Positions 8,828-17,394 of a stretch of 64,000 nucleotides of DNA are shown here, one piece after another (positions within the stretch are counted from its first letter, which is position 1; the number at the start of each line of letters is the position of its first letter). The stretch is from Comamonas piscis. Lineage in GTDB: Bacteria > Pseudomonadota > Gammaproteobacteria > Burkholderiales > Burkholderiaceae_C. The translations under genes and the position numbers were made by a program. The notes beneath the pieces were generated by a model, which did no database searches, had not been told where the DNA came from, and saw only the letters and a list, made by a program, of their open reading frames with translations. The DNA lies in NCBI RefSeq assembly GCF_014109725.1, contig NZ_CP058554.1, positions 2,108,001 through 2,172,000 on the forward strand. The letters are read 5' to 3'.

Positions 8828-9640
8828 ATGGATGCAAACATGGCTACTTCGTCTTCTGAAAGCAGCGTTGCCGGTACGGCAGCGTTCTCCAAGTTCATGC
8901 GTGTGCTGCAGCTGGTGGCAGATGGCAGCGAGCCCCTGGGCATTGCCGAGATAGCCAAGGCGACGGGGTTCCCGCGCCCGACAGTCCACCGCATTGTGGC
9001 GGCGCTGCAGGCCGAGCGCATGCTGGTGGAAGTGGGGTCTACGCGCTGCTGGACCCTGGGCCCGCGCCTGGTGCAACTGGCCAGCCGCAGCTGGAGCCGT
9101 TCGGGCCTGCGCATGGCCGCTACGCAGGCGCTGCGTGATTTGCGCGATGCCACGCAGGAGACGATCCATTTCGCCGTGCCCTCGGGCCACAGCATGGTCT
9201 ATATCGAAAAGCTGGAGAGCGACAGCGCCGTGCAGATGTCATCGCGCATTGGCACCAGCGTCAACCTGTACTCCACCGCCGTGGGCAAGGCCTACCTGGC
9301 GGGGCTGCCCCCCAGCGATGCCAGCGCACTGATGGCGGAGCTGGTCTATGCGCCACTGACGGCGCAGACGGTGGGCGATGCGCAGGCGCTGCAGCAGCAG
9401 CTGGACGAGGTGCGCCAGCGCGGCTGGTCCACCGATGCGCAAGAGAATGAAGAGGGCATTTACTGCTTTGGCGCCGCCGTGCTGGGGCCCGATGGCAGCC
9501 CCGTGGCCGCCATCAGCGTCAGCACTTTGCTGTTCCGCCAGCGTGAGGATGTGCAGGCCGCCTACATCCAGCCCTTGCTGCGGGCCTGCCGCGCGATTGC
9601 GCTGCAGCTGGCGCAGAACCCCAACCAGCTGCATGGCTGA
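8828..9640 (+). CDS. IclR-family transcriptional regulator
   Basis: A regulator of about 270 residues. The N-terminal winged helix is clear (AFSKFMRVLQLVADG, then IAEIAKATGFPRPTVHRIVAALQ), followed by the IclR effector domain with TIHFAVPSGHSMVYIEKLES, GTSVNLYSTAVGKAYLAGLP and a C-terminal segment typical of the family (GAAVLGPDGSPVAAISVS). Two close ATGs (8828 and 8840) are possible starts; neither has a strong ribosome site. No target operon is adjacent: the next gene downstream is convergent. It may act on a distant catabolic locus or on the LysR/nuclease pair. Confidence 0.85.
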   Translation: MDANMATSSSESSVAGTAAFSKFMRVLQLVADGSEPLGIAEIAKATGFPRPTVHRIVAALQAERMLVEVGSTRCWTLGPRLVQLASRSWSRSGLRMAATQALRDLRDATQETIHFAVPSGHSMVYIEKLESDSAVQMSSRIGTSVNLYSTAVGKAYLAGLPPSDASALMAELVYAPLTAQTVGDAQALQQQLDEVRQRGWSTDAQENEEGIYCFGAAVLGPDGSPVAAISVSTLLFRQREDVQAAYIQPLLRACRAIALQLAQNPNQLHG

Positions 9641-9683
9641 TCGGTAGCGCTGAAGGCCCTGTCGGGCCACTCAGCGCATGGCC

Positions 9684-10508
9684 TTAAAGCATCTCGTCCG
9701 AATGGGTGATCTTCTTCACCGGCCGAATGGCGCTGCTGTCCGGCTGGATGGAGGCCGCGTTGTCGCCGCTGTCCCAGTGCGGGTCTTCGATGCTGTCAAA
9801 GGCCTGGCGCAGCTTGTCGCCCCAGGTGTTGCGCACCATGCGGAAGTAGTCGTTGAACTCGTCGATGCAGGCGATGTTGTCGCAGCCGAGCGCGTCAGTG
9901 TCATAGACCACCAGGTCCAGCGGCAGGCCCACTGACAAGTTGGACTTGAGCGTGCTGTCCATGGAGACCAGCGCGCATTTGGCCGCTTCGTTAAGGGGCG
10001 TGGTGGGGGTCAGCACCCGGTCTAGCACGGGCTTGCCGTACTTGGACTCGCCGATCTGGAAGTAGGGCGTCTCGGCCGTCGCCTCGATAAAGTTGCCGGC
10101 CGAGTAGACCTGGAACAGGCGCGGGCTCTCGCCAGCGATCTGGCCACCAAACACCAGGCTGCAGTTGAAATCCACGCCAGCGCGTTCCAGCGCCCGGCCA
10201 TCGCGCTCCTGGATATGGCGCACAGCGGCGCCCAGCACGCGCGTGGCATCGAACATGCTCTTGGCGTTCCAGATGGTAATAGGCGGGCCGCCGTTTTCGT
10301 CTTCGAGCTGCTGGGTTTGCAGAATCTCGCGCACCGATTGCGAGATCGACAGATTGCCGGCAGACAGCAGCACCATGAAGCGCTCGCCGCGCTTCTCATA
10401 CACCATCATCTTGCGGAAGGTGCTGATATGGTCGAGGCCCGCATTGGTACGGGAGTCGGAGAGGAACACCAGGCCGGCGTTCAGCTTGATGGCTACACAA
10501 TAGGTCAT
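9684..10508 (-). CDS. Anbu-type proteasome-like peptidase
   Basis: A 274-residue Ntn-hydrolase related to HslV and 20S beta subunits (COG3484, Anbu). The sequence begins MTYCVAIKLNAGLVFLSDSRT; after Met removal Thr2 would be the N-terminal nucleophile, and the downstream Asp and Lys (SDSR, STFRKM) match the proteasomal fold. The length exceeds HslV (about 175) by the C-terminal extension typical of Anbu. Its ATG overlaps the mutS TGA (ATGA), so it is probably translated from the mutS transcript. The usual neighbours in other genomes (ATP-grasp, alpha-E and transglutaminase genes) are absent from the window. The substrates are unknown. Confidence 0.9.
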   Translation of the reverse strand: MTYCVAIKLNAGLVFLSDSRTNAGLDHISTFRKMMVYEKRGERFMVLLSAGNLSISQSVREILQTQQLEDENGGPPITIWNAKSMFDATRVLGAAVRHIQERDGRALERAGVDFNCSLVFGGQIAGESPRLFQVYSAGNFIEATAETPYFQIGESKYGKPVLDRVLTPTTPLNEAAKCALVSMDSTLKSNLSVGLPLDLVVYDTDALGCDNIACIDEFNDYFRMVRNTWGDKLRQAFDSIEDPHWDSGDNAASIQPDSSAIRPVKKITHSDEML

Positions 10509-13159
10509 GACTTGTCAGCGAGTCGCTTGAGTGAATACAGTAGATCGAGTGCGTCGCGCGGTGTCAATGTGTCCGGCTGCAGCTCGCGCAATTGCGCCTC
10601 GACGGCGCTAGGGGTTGGGGTCTCGGCCGAGGCCGGTTGGGCAAACAGGTCCACCTGGGAGTCGCCCGCCTGTTGGCGAGCCTCCAGCGCGGCCAGCGCA
10701 TGGCGGGCATGGCTGAGCACGGGGGCCGGCATGCCGGCGAGCTTGGCCACCTGCACACCATAGCTGCGGCTGGCCGGGCCGGGCTGCAGCTCATGCAAAA
10801 ACACAATGTCGCTGCCCGCTTCGGTCGCGGCCACATGCATGTTGATCGCATGCTTGGCCTTGGCCGGTAGCTCGGTCAGTTCAAAGTAATGGGTGGCGAA
10901 CAAGGCCAGGGCCTTGGTCTTGTCATGCAGGTGCGTGGCAATGCCGCTGGCGAGCGCCAGGCCGTCAAAGGTGCTGGTGCCCCGGCCGATCTCGTCCATC
11001 AGCACCAGGCTGTAGGGCGTGGCGCTGTGCAGAATCTGCGCGGCCTCGGTCATCTCCAGCATGAAGGTGGACTGGGCATTGGCCAGGTCGTCGGCCGCGC
11101 CGATGCGGGTGTGAATCGCGTCAATCGGCCCCAGCAGGCAGCGTGTCGCGGGCACATAGCTGCCCATGCTGGCGAGTAGCGCGATCAGCGCCACCTGGCG
11201 CATGTAGGTCGATTTACCGCCCATATTGGGGCCGGTGATGATCTGCAGGCGCTGCAGGCTCGACAGCCGCGTGTTGTTGGCGATGAACGAGGCGTTGGAG
11301 GTCTCCGCCAGGCGTGCTTCCACCACAGGGTGGCGGCCCGCATCGATGTCGATGCAGGGCTCGGGCACAAACTGGGGAGCGCACCAGTTCAGGGTCAGCG
11401 AGCGCTCGGCCAGCGCGCACAGCGCATCCAGCGATGCAATCGCCTGGCCCACGCGGGTGAGGGCGCTGACATGCGGCTGCAGCTGGTCCAGCACCTGCTC
11501 GTAGAGCCATTTCTCGCGCTGCAAGGCGCGCTCCTGGGCCGACAGCGCCTTGTCTTCAAAAGTCTTCAGCTCGGGCGTGATAAAGCGTTCTGCGTTCTTC
11601 AAGGTCTGGCGGCGGCGGTAGTCGTCGGGCACCTTATCCTTGTGGCTGCTGGTGACCTCGATATAGAAGCCATGCACCTTGTTGAACTGCACGCGCAAGT
11701 TGCTGATGCCGGTGCGCGCTTTCTCGCGCGTCTCCAGATCCAGCAAAAAGGCATCGCAATTGGTCTGGATCGCGCGCAGCTCGTCCAGATCGCTGTCAAA
11801 ACCGTTGGCAATCACGCCGCCATCGCGCACCAGCGCAGCGGGCTCGGGATCAATGGCGCGGATCAGCAGCTCCATTGCATCGAGGGGCGGCTGCAGCGTT
11901 TCAAAAATCTCGCCAAGCAGGGGCGCCGGCGCGGCTGCGTTGCCCGCCAGCTGCTGGGCTTTTTGCAAGGTCAAGCCCAGGGCCACCAGCTCGCGCGGGC
12001 GCACCTGGCGCAGCGCAATGCGCGCGGTGATACGTTCTACGTCAGAGACCCCCTTTAGCTCGGTACGCAGAATCTGCCAGGGTGCGGCGGCGAGCGTGTC
12101 GCTGTCGCCGCGCAGCACGCCAATGGCGCCCAGGCGCGCACGCGCGTCGCTGCGGTCGCGGCTGGGTTCGAGCAACCAGCTTTTGAGCAGGCGACTGCCC
12201 ATGCCGGTCTGGCAGGTGTCGATCAGCGAGAACAGCGTAGGGCCATCTTCACCGCGTAAGGTTTTGACCAGCTCCAGATTGCGGCGCGTGGTGGCCGGCA
12301 GGTCGATCAGTGCATCGTCGCGCACCACATGGATGGTCTGCACATGGGGCAGGTTGCGGCCCTGGGTGTGCTCGGCATAGGTGAGCAGGGCGCCGGCGGC
12401 GGCGTGGGCGGCGTACAAAACCTGCGCATTCCAGGCCTGCAGGCTGGCGGCGCCCAGTTGCTCCAGCAGCTTGCGCTCGCCCAGCTTCTCATCAAACTGC
12501 CAGTCGGGGCGCAGCGCCAGCGGGCAGGTCAGCACGCCGCTGCTGCGCAGCTGGTACAGCGATTGCTCAAAGCGCTGCGAGGCGCCGGCACTGTAGGCCA
12601 CTTCGCTAGGCGCAATGCGCGCAATCCAGGCGGGCAGCTCTTCATGCGTGCATTCAGCCAGAAAAATCTTGCCCTGGGTCACACTCAGCCAGGCCAGGCC
12701 ACAGCGGGCGCGCTGCGCCTGGTGCACCACCAGCAGCATGGCCTCGGCCTTGTCGCTCATCAGCTCGCTGTCGGTCACCGTGCCGGGGGTGACCACGCGC
12801 ACCACCTTGCGCTCGACGGGCCCTTTGCTGGCCCCCACTTCGCCCACCTGCTCGCAAATCGCCACCGACTCGCCGAGCTTGAGCAGGCGACCCAGGTAAT
12901 TTTCCAGCGCATGGAAGGGCACGCCCGCCATCGGAATGGGCTGGCCGGCCGATTGGCCGCGCTGGGTCAGGGTGATATTGAGCAACTGCGCGGCCTTCTC
13001 GGCATCGCCATAGAACAGCTCGTAAAAATCCCCCATGCGGTAGAACAACAGCGTGTTGGGGTGGTCCACTTTTGCAGCGTGGTACTGCTGCATCATGGGC
13101 GTGTGCGATGAAAAATCGGCTTTTGCGAGCGTTGGATTTTCCATGGGGTTTGAACTCAT
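10505..13159 (-). CDS. mutS: DNA mismatch repair protein MutS
   Basis: An 884-residue mismatch sensor (E. coli 853). The N-terminal mismatch-binding loop reads MGDFYELF, the Phe-x-Glu that inserts at mispairs. The ABC ATPase has the Walker A GPNMGGKST and the Walker B/signature DEIGRGTSTFDG. It acts with MutL, which is also in this window. The start is placed at the ATG at 13159; a second ATG five codons later is equally possible, and neither has a strong Shine-Dalgarno. The open frame extends further upstream but that part is not family-like. It is followed by the overlapping Anbu gene. Confidence 0.97.
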   Translation of the reverse strand: MSSNPMENPTLAKADFSSHTPMMQQYHAAKVDHPNTLLFYRMGDFYELFYGDAEKAAQLLNITLTQRGQSAGQPIPMAGVPFHALENYLGRLLKLGESVAICEQVGEVGASKGPVERKVVRVVTPGTVTDSELMSDKAEAMLLVVHQAQRARCGLAWLSVTQGKIFLAECTHEELPAWIARIAPSEVAYSAGASQRFEQSLYQLRSSGVLTCPLALRPDWQFDEKLGERKLLEQLGAASLQAWNAQVLYAAHAAAGALLTYAEHTQGRNLPHVQTIHVVRDDALIDLPATTRRNLELVKTLRGEDGPTLFSLIDTCQTGMGSRLLKSWLLEPSRDRSDARARLGAIGVLRGDSDTLAAAPWQILRTELKGVSDVERITARIALRQVRPRELVALGLTLQKAQQLAGNAAAPAPLLGEIFETLQPPLDAMELLIRAIDPEPAALVRDGGVIANGFDSDLDELRAIQTNCDAFLLDLETREKARTGISNLRVQFNKVHGFYIEVTSSHKDKVPDDYRRRQTLKNAERFITPELKTFEDKALSAQERALQREKWLYEQVLDQLQPHVSALTRVGQAIASLDALCALAERSLTLNWCAPQFVPEPCIDIDAGRHPVVEARLAETSNASFIANNTRLSSLQRLQIITGPNMGGKSTYMRQVALIALLASMGSYVPATRCLLGPIDAIHTRIGAADDLANAQSTFMLEMTEAAQILHSATPYSLVLMDEIGRGTSTFDGLALASGIATHLHDKTKALALFATHYFELTELPAKAKHAINMHVAATEAGSDIVFLHELQPGPASRSYGVQVAKLAGMPAPVLSHARHALAALEARQQAGDSQVDLFAQPASAETPTPSAVEAQLRELQPDTLTPRDALDLLYSLKRLADKS

Positions 13160-13665
13160 TGATCGGTGTGGGTTGGTCGGGATCCAACCTGGCATGGCAA
13201 GGGTGAGAAGGGTCGGCACGGGGGCTACAAAGGCTGGCTCGACCGGTGGCGCATCAGAGGCATCGGCAGCTTGTGCCCCTTTTTGGTGACAGGGCGCCAT
13301 GAGCTTGTATGCCTCTGGCCGCAATGCGCATCATACAAGGATGGGCCGGGTCTGTCGGACCAGTGCCGGGGGTGCATGTTAACGCAATTGCTGGGTCATG
13401 TTGGCGAGTGCTCGCTGGCAAGGCAAAGAAAGGCGTGGGTATCCATTGCGCTTTCGCGTTTTTGTTCATCCCTGCAAGTGCTTCGTTGGCTAGCCAGCAT
13501 TTGAGAAGATTTAACACCCCGTCGCGAATGTAAAGCCCAGCGCACGCCCTCGAAAATTCCGGTAAAGCTTGGGCCATCCTACGCGTTGGCCCTGCCGACT
13601 GCCCCATCATGGACCACAAGCAAGGCAGTGGTGCCTTGTGGCAATACAAGGATAGGAGGTCCTCA
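13160..13665. other. 506-bp gap between mutS and the RcnB-like gene, no recognised gene
   Basis: Both flanking genes read away from this region, so it must hold the mutS promoter (minus strand) and the promoter of the RcnB-like gene. Short open frames on both strands have no recognisable domain and no ribosome site. I found no convincing RNA gene, repeat or terminator. The stretch 13501-13535 is comparatively AT-rich and may be promoter DNA. Confidence 0.5.
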
Positions 13666-14046
13666 ATGACTACATGGATAAACCGGATCGCAGTCGCTGC
13701 CGTGGTGGCTACCTTGGGTGCTGGCGCCGTAGGCGTGCAAGCCCAGCCGCGCCCTCCGCAGGATTCCCACCGCTATGACAGCCGGGGCCATGCGCAGCCT
13801 GATCGTCGCCATGATTCGCACCGCCCCGACGCGCACAGCCACCGGGGTGCCGGGCCGGACCACCGTTGGGTGAAGGGCTCGCGGGTGCCGTCGCAGTACC
13901 GGGCGCATGGCTATGTGGTGAATGACTGGCGTGGTCACCGCCTCAGCGCTCCGCCACGCGGCTACCGCTGGATCCAGAATGGCGGTGACTACCTGCTGGT
14001 TGCGATTGCCTCCGGGGTGATTGCCCAGATCGTGTTTGGCAACTGA
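13666..14046 (+). CDS. RcnB-like small periplasmic protein
   Basis: A 126-residue exported protein. It has a signal peptide (residues 1 to about 26, cut near VQAQ), a middle part rich in His, Arg, Asp and Ser (HRYDSRGHAQPDRRHDSHR), and a C-terminal RcnB-type domain (YRAHGYVVNDWRGHRLSAPPRGYRWI...GDYLLVAIASGVI). RcnB in E. coli is a periplasmic factor for nickel/cobalt homeostasis; many homologues have no assigned role, so metal linkage here is only inferred from the family and the His-rich segment. The start is firm: AGGAGGT lies 5 nt before the ATG. The gene is monocistronic and ended by a hairpin. Confidence 0.8.
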   Translation: MTTWINRIAVAAVVATLGAGAVGVQAQPRPPQDSHRYDSRGHAQPDRRHDSHRPDAHSHRGAGPDHRWVKGSRVPSQYRAHGYVVNDWRGHRLSAPPRGYRWIQNGGDYLLVAIASGVIAQIVFGN

Positions 14047-14073
14047 TCGCCCGTTTTTCTGCCCATCAACGAC

Positions 14074-14103
14074 AAAGCCCGCAAGGCCTAGCCTGCGGGC
14101 TTT
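14074..14103. terminator. Bidirectional intrinsic terminator between the RcnB-like gene and suhB
   Basis: A stem AAAGCCCGCA / TGCGGGCTTT with a loop that can pair further (AGGC/GCCT) lies between the two convergent genes. Confidence 0.8.
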
Positions 14104-14133
14104 GTGCTTTGTGCCTGGGACGGGGCTAAAGGC

Positions 14134-15045
14134 TTACTCGGCCTTGTCAGCGTCCTGCTCAGCCGCGTTGTCTGCGGCTTCCTCAGGAGCTTCTTCATTC
14201 AAGGCCTGGCGCACGGCAGCCTTGTCGCCAGCGCTGGCAAACTTGCTGTACTTGGCGAGGATGGGGACCAACTGGCCATAGATGCGGGGCGTGCCGGCCA
14301 GCACTTCGCGCTGTTCCAGAAAGTCGGCTTCGCCGGTGAAATTGCCGACCAGGCCACCGGCCTCGGTCACCAGCAGCGAGCCGGCTGCCACGTCCCAGAT
14401 GCTCAGGCCGGTTTCAAAGAAACCATCGCTAAAGCCAGCGGCCACATAGGCCAGGTCAAGCGCGGCTGCGCCGGGGCGGCGCACGCCGCTGGTGCGCTGC
14501 ATCACATCGCCGAGCATGGCCATGTACTGCTTGAAGTTGTCGCCTGGACGGAAGGGGAAGCCGGTGGTGATTAGGGTGTCGCGCAGCTGGGTGCGCTTGG
14601 ACACGCGGATGCGGCGCTCGTTCAGGAACGCGCCACGGCCACGGGTGGCGGTGAACAGGTCGTTGCGGGTCGGGTCATACACGACGGCTTGCTCAATGCG
14701 GCCGTTCACGGCCAGTGCAATGCTGACGCAGTACACCGGGAAGCCGTGGATAAAGTTGGTCGTGCCGTCCAGCGGATCGATGATCCAGATGTGGTTGGAG
14801 TGGGGGTTACCGTATTCGTTGCCCGATTCTTCGGCCAGGATGCCGTGGTCCGGGTAGGCCGTCAGCAAGGTTTCGATGATGGCTTTCTCGGAATTCTGGT
14901 CCACTTCGGTCACAAAGTCGTTCACCTGTTTGGTCGAAACCCGCACCGATTCCACGTCAAGCGCGGCACGGTTGATGATGGCGCCAGCAGCGCGAGCGGC
15001 CTTGATGGCCATGTTGAGCATGGGGTGCAGGGAGGAGGACGACAT
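14134..15045 (-). CDS. suhB: Inositol-1-monophosphatase SuhB
   Basis: A 303-residue Mg-dependent phosphatase of the IMPase family. The metal-binding motifs are present: the EES of ILAEESGNE, DPLDGTTNFIHGFP, and WDVAAGSLLVTEAGG. In enterobacteria SuhB also works in rRNA antitermination complexes, which may hold here. The start is at ATG 15045 (MSSSSLHPMLNMAIKAAR). The open frame continues far upstream on the minus strand across trmJ and cysE, but that part is antisense shadow. The C-terminus carries an extra Glu/Ala-rich acidic tail of about 25 residues. It is divergent from trmJ. Confidence 0.95.
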   Translation of the reverse strand: MSSSSLHPMLNMAIKAARAAGAIINRAALDVESVRVSTKQVNDFVTEVDQNSEKAIIETLLTAYPDHGILAEESGNEYGNPHSNHIWIIDPLDGTTNFIHGFPVYCVSIALAVNGRIEQAVVYDPTRNDLFTATRGRGAFLNERRIRVSKRTQLRDTLITTGFPFRPGDNFKQYMAMLGDVMQRTSGVRRPGAAALDLAYVAAGFSDGFFETGLSIWDVAAGSLLVTEAGGLVGNFTGEADFLEQREVLAGTPRIYGQLVPILAKYSKFASAGDKAAVRQALNEEAPEEAADNAAEQDADKAE

Positions 15046-15207
15046 AAATTGTGTTGGCGTAAGGTGGGCAGCAAAAACGCTGCGAAACGCTGGGGCAAGA
15101 GCGGCTGGTAGCTCGCGGCCGGCGATGCGGCAGCGACAATAGGGGCTAGATTGTACCTGCGCTCGATTTTTTTCGCAGGGACATGTCCATTTTTGCACGA
15201 GCTGTTT

Positions 15208-16032
15208 ATGAAAACCCGTTTTGTTCTGATCGAAACCAGCCATGCCGGCAACGTGGGAGCTGCCGCCCGCGCCATCAAGACCATGGGTTTCGATGACCTG
15301 GTGCTGGTGCGCCCGCGCTGGAGCAATGTACTGCGCAAGGAAGAAACCATCCAACGTGCCAGTGGCGCATTGGATGTGCTGGCCAACTGCCGCATTGTGG
15401 CCACCGTGGAAGAAGCCCTGGATGGCATGAGCCACCTCTGCGCCACGGCGATGACCCCGCGTGATTTTGGCCCGCCCGCCCGCACGCCGCGTGAGCATTT
15501 TGCTTTGCTGCTGCAAGGCGCACTGGCCGCCCAGCCTGGCCCGGATAACCTGGCCGACGACCTGGCCGATGAGGCAGCAACCGCAGCCAGCGATACCGCC
15601 GCCGCCAACCCCAGCGGCGAGACCGGTGTAGCCTTTTTGTTTGGCTGCGAGCGCTATGGCATGGCCAATGAGGATGTGTACCGCTGCAACGTGGCGCTGT
15701 CGATTCCGACCAATCCGGATTTTGGCTCGCTGAACCTGGCCTCGGCCGTGCAGGTGGTGGCCTATGACTGGCGCCAGGCGCTGGGCGGCTATGGCGTGAG
15801 CGACGTGGCCGCGCGCGGCGATCGGGCCGATGCCCAGCAGGTGGCGGGCATGCTGGCGCACTGGCAGCAGGCGTTGGCGGAGATTGGCTTTCTGGACCTG
15901 GACGCTCCCAAGAAGCTGATGCCCCGGCTCAACCAGATGTTCAACCGCGCGCAGCTTAGCCAAGAGGAAATCCACATCCTGAGAGGTGTTGCCAAGGCCA
16001 TGCTGCGTACGGCCGAGGCCACAAAACGCTAG
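15208..16032 (+). CDS. trmJ: tRNA (cytidine/uridine-2'-O-)-methyltransferase TrmJ
   Basis: A 274-residue SPOUT-class methyltransferase that modifies position 32 of the tRNA anticodon loop. The SpoU motifs are visible: ETSHAGNVGAAARAIKTMGF near the N-terminus, FLFGCERYGMANEDVYRCN, and IPTNPDFGSLNLASAVQVVAYDW, which form the trefoil-knot SAM site. It is longer than the catalytic domain alone because it has the C-terminal helical extension typical of TrmJ. The start is at ATG 15208 (MKTRFVLIETSH). It is divergent from suhB and 39 bp upstream of cysE; the suhB-trmJ adjacency is conserved widely in proteobacteria. Confidence 0.95.
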   Translation: MKTRFVLIETSHAGNVGAAARAIKTMGFDDLVLVRPRWSNVLRKEETIQRASGALDVLANCRIVATVEEALDGMSHLCATAMTPRDFGPPARTPREHFALLLQGALAAQPGPDNLADDLADEAATAASDTAAANPSGETGVAFLFGCERYGMANEDVYRCNVALSIPTNPDFGSLNLASAVQVVAYDWRQALGGYGVSDVAARGDRADAQQVAGMLAHWQQALAEIGFLDLDAPKKLMPRLNQMFNRAQLSQEEIHILRGVAKAMLRTAEATKR

Positions 16033-16071
16033 ACTGGCGGGCCCTCGAATACTTATATAACCATTGTTTCC

Positions 16072-16851
16072 ATGCTTGACCGCCTGCGCTCCGATATTCA
16101 GTGCATCCTGGACCGCGACCCCGCCGCCCGCAGCCGCTGGGAGGTGGTCACCTGTTACCCGGGCCTGCATGCGATCTGGCTGCAGCGGCCCGCGCACTGG
16201 TGCTGGAACCATGGCTTCAAATGGACGGGCCGTTTCATCTCGCACATGGCCCGCTGGCTGACCGGCATCGAGATCCACCCCGGCGCGCAGATCGGCCGCA
16301 ATGTCTTTATCGACCACGGCATGGGTGTCGTGATTGGTGAGACCGCCATCGTCGGCGATGGCTGCACTATCTACCACGGTGTGACCCTGGGCGGCACCAC
16401 GCTCTACAAGGGCGCCAAGCGCCATCCCACCTTGGGCAAGAATGTCGTGGTCGCTGCTGGCGCCAAGGTGCTGGGCGGCTTTGAAGTGGGTGATGGTGCC
16501 AAGATCGGCAGCAATGCCGTGGTCATCAAGCCGGTGCCTGCCGGTGCCACGGCGGTGGGCATTCCGGCCCGCATCATTGCCTCGCGCCAAGGCGCCAGTG
16601 CCGATGTCACCGCAGCCCAGACCGATCAGAAGTTTGCCGCCTACGGCGTGACCCAAGAGGACGATCCTCTGTCCAAAGCCATGCGCGGCATCATCGACAG
16701 CGCTGCCGGCCATGAGCAGCAGATCACCATGCTCTGGGCCGCCATCGAGAAGCTGTCGCTGCAAAGCAAGCTGGGCGATTGCGTGCCCTGCGATGCGCAG
16801 CGCGAGACGGAATTTGAGGCGCAGAAGCTGAGCGACCTGGTCGGCAAGTAA
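16072..16851 (+). CDS. cysE: Serine O-acetyltransferase
   Basis: A 259-residue enzyme making O-acetylserine from serine and acetyl-CoA, the first step of cysteine synthesis. It begins MLDRLRSDIQCILDRDPAAR, then the left-handed hexapeptide-repeat domain: IHPGAQIGRNVFIDHGMGVVIGETAIVGDG..., and GVTLGGTTLYKGAKRHPTLG with the catalytic His of the DHG motif. The C-terminal coil ends with VGIPARI and a further 60 residues. The N-terminal helical domain is short, as in the EpsC/SrpH type. It is probably co-transcribed with trmJ. Confidence 0.95.
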   Translation: MLDRLRSDIQCILDRDPAARSRWEVVTCYPGLHAIWLQRPAHWCWNHGFKWTGRFISHMARWLTGIEIHPGAQIGRNVFIDHGMGVVIGETAIVGDGCTIYHGVTLGGTTLYKGAKRHPTLGKNVVVAAGAKVLGGFEVGDGAKIGSNAVVIKPVPAGATAVGIPARIIASRQGASADVTAAQTDQKFAAYGVTQEDDPLSKAMRGIIDSAAGHEQQITMLWAAIEKLSLQSKLGDCVPCDAQRETEFEAQKLSDLVGK

Positions 16852-16872
16852 GGCGGCCTCGGTCGTGGGCGG

Positions 16873-17304
16873 TTAAGCCATCTTGCGCACCACGGCGGCA
16901 TCGGGCGTCAGCACATGGCCATCGGCCGTCTGCGGCTGCATGCGCGCCACGGGACGGCCGCTGGCCTTTTCCACCAAGCTTGAATGTGCCTCGTCCGGCG
17001 CAAACAGCTGGTCCTCGCCCCATTGGCGCAGCGCTACCACCACTGGGAACAGGCTCAGCCCCTTGGCCGTTAGCGCATATTCCTGGTAGGCACTGCCGTC
17101 GGATGCGGGCTGCGTCTGCAGCACACCCGCATCCAGCAGCTTGCGCAAGCGGTCGCTCAGGATATTGCGCGCCATGCCCAGGTTGCGCTGCAAATCCCCA
17201 AAGCGCTGCACCCCATCAAAAGCGTCCCGCACGATCAGCAGCGACCAGCGGTCGCCAATGGCATCCAAGGCGCGCGCAACGGGGCAGGGCTCAGGCGAGG
17301 TCAT
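16873..17304 (-). CDS. HxlR-family transcriptional regulator
   Basis: A 143-residue winged-helix regulator. The signature is CPVARALDAIGDRWSLLIVRDAFDGVQRFGDLQRNLGMARNILSDRLRKLLDAGVL, as in YodB/HypR/HxlR proteins. A single cysteine near the N-terminus is present, as in redox-sensing members, but sensing is not established. It is divergent from an MFS exporter pseudogene, and a 21-bp near-perfect palindrome lies between them, just before the pseudogene start. The regulator itself looks intact although its presumed target gene is broken. Confidence 0.9.
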   Translation of the reverse strand: MTSPEPCPVARALDAIGDRWSLLIVRDAFDGVQRFGDLQRNLGMARNILSDRLRKLLDAGVLQTQPASDGSAYQEYALTAKGLSLFPVVVALRQWGEDQLFAPDEAHSSLVEKASGRPVARMQPQTADGHVLTPDAAVVRKMA

Positions 17305-17367
17305 GTGCTGTTCTCCAAGATCCGATCAATCAAGTTGCATTTTAAAACTGGAATGCCTAGAATCCAT

Positions 17368-17388
17368 CTGGTTTTAAATTAAAACTAG
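17368..17388. promoter_or_regulatory. Putative HxlR operator palindrome
   Basis: A 21-bp dyad with arms CTgGTTTTAA and TTAAAACtAG around a central A, with one mismatched pair, lies in the 90-bp divergent region and ends 6 bp before the ATG of the MFS pseudogene. A second AT-rich half-site (TTTTAAAACTGG) lies around 17339-17351. Such dyads are the usual binding sites of dimeric HxlR/DUF24 regulators. Confidence 0.65.
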
Positions 17389-17394
17389 ATTGCC

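Noticed and set aside
13254..13649. A 131-codon frame in the mutS-RcnB gap
   Set aside because: No ribosome site, no domain, and an overlapping plus-strand frame of similar quality; not supportable as a gene.
15046..16764. Long upstream continuation of the suhB frame on the minus strand
   Set aside because: This part is antisense to trmJ and cysE; suhB homologues start at 15045.
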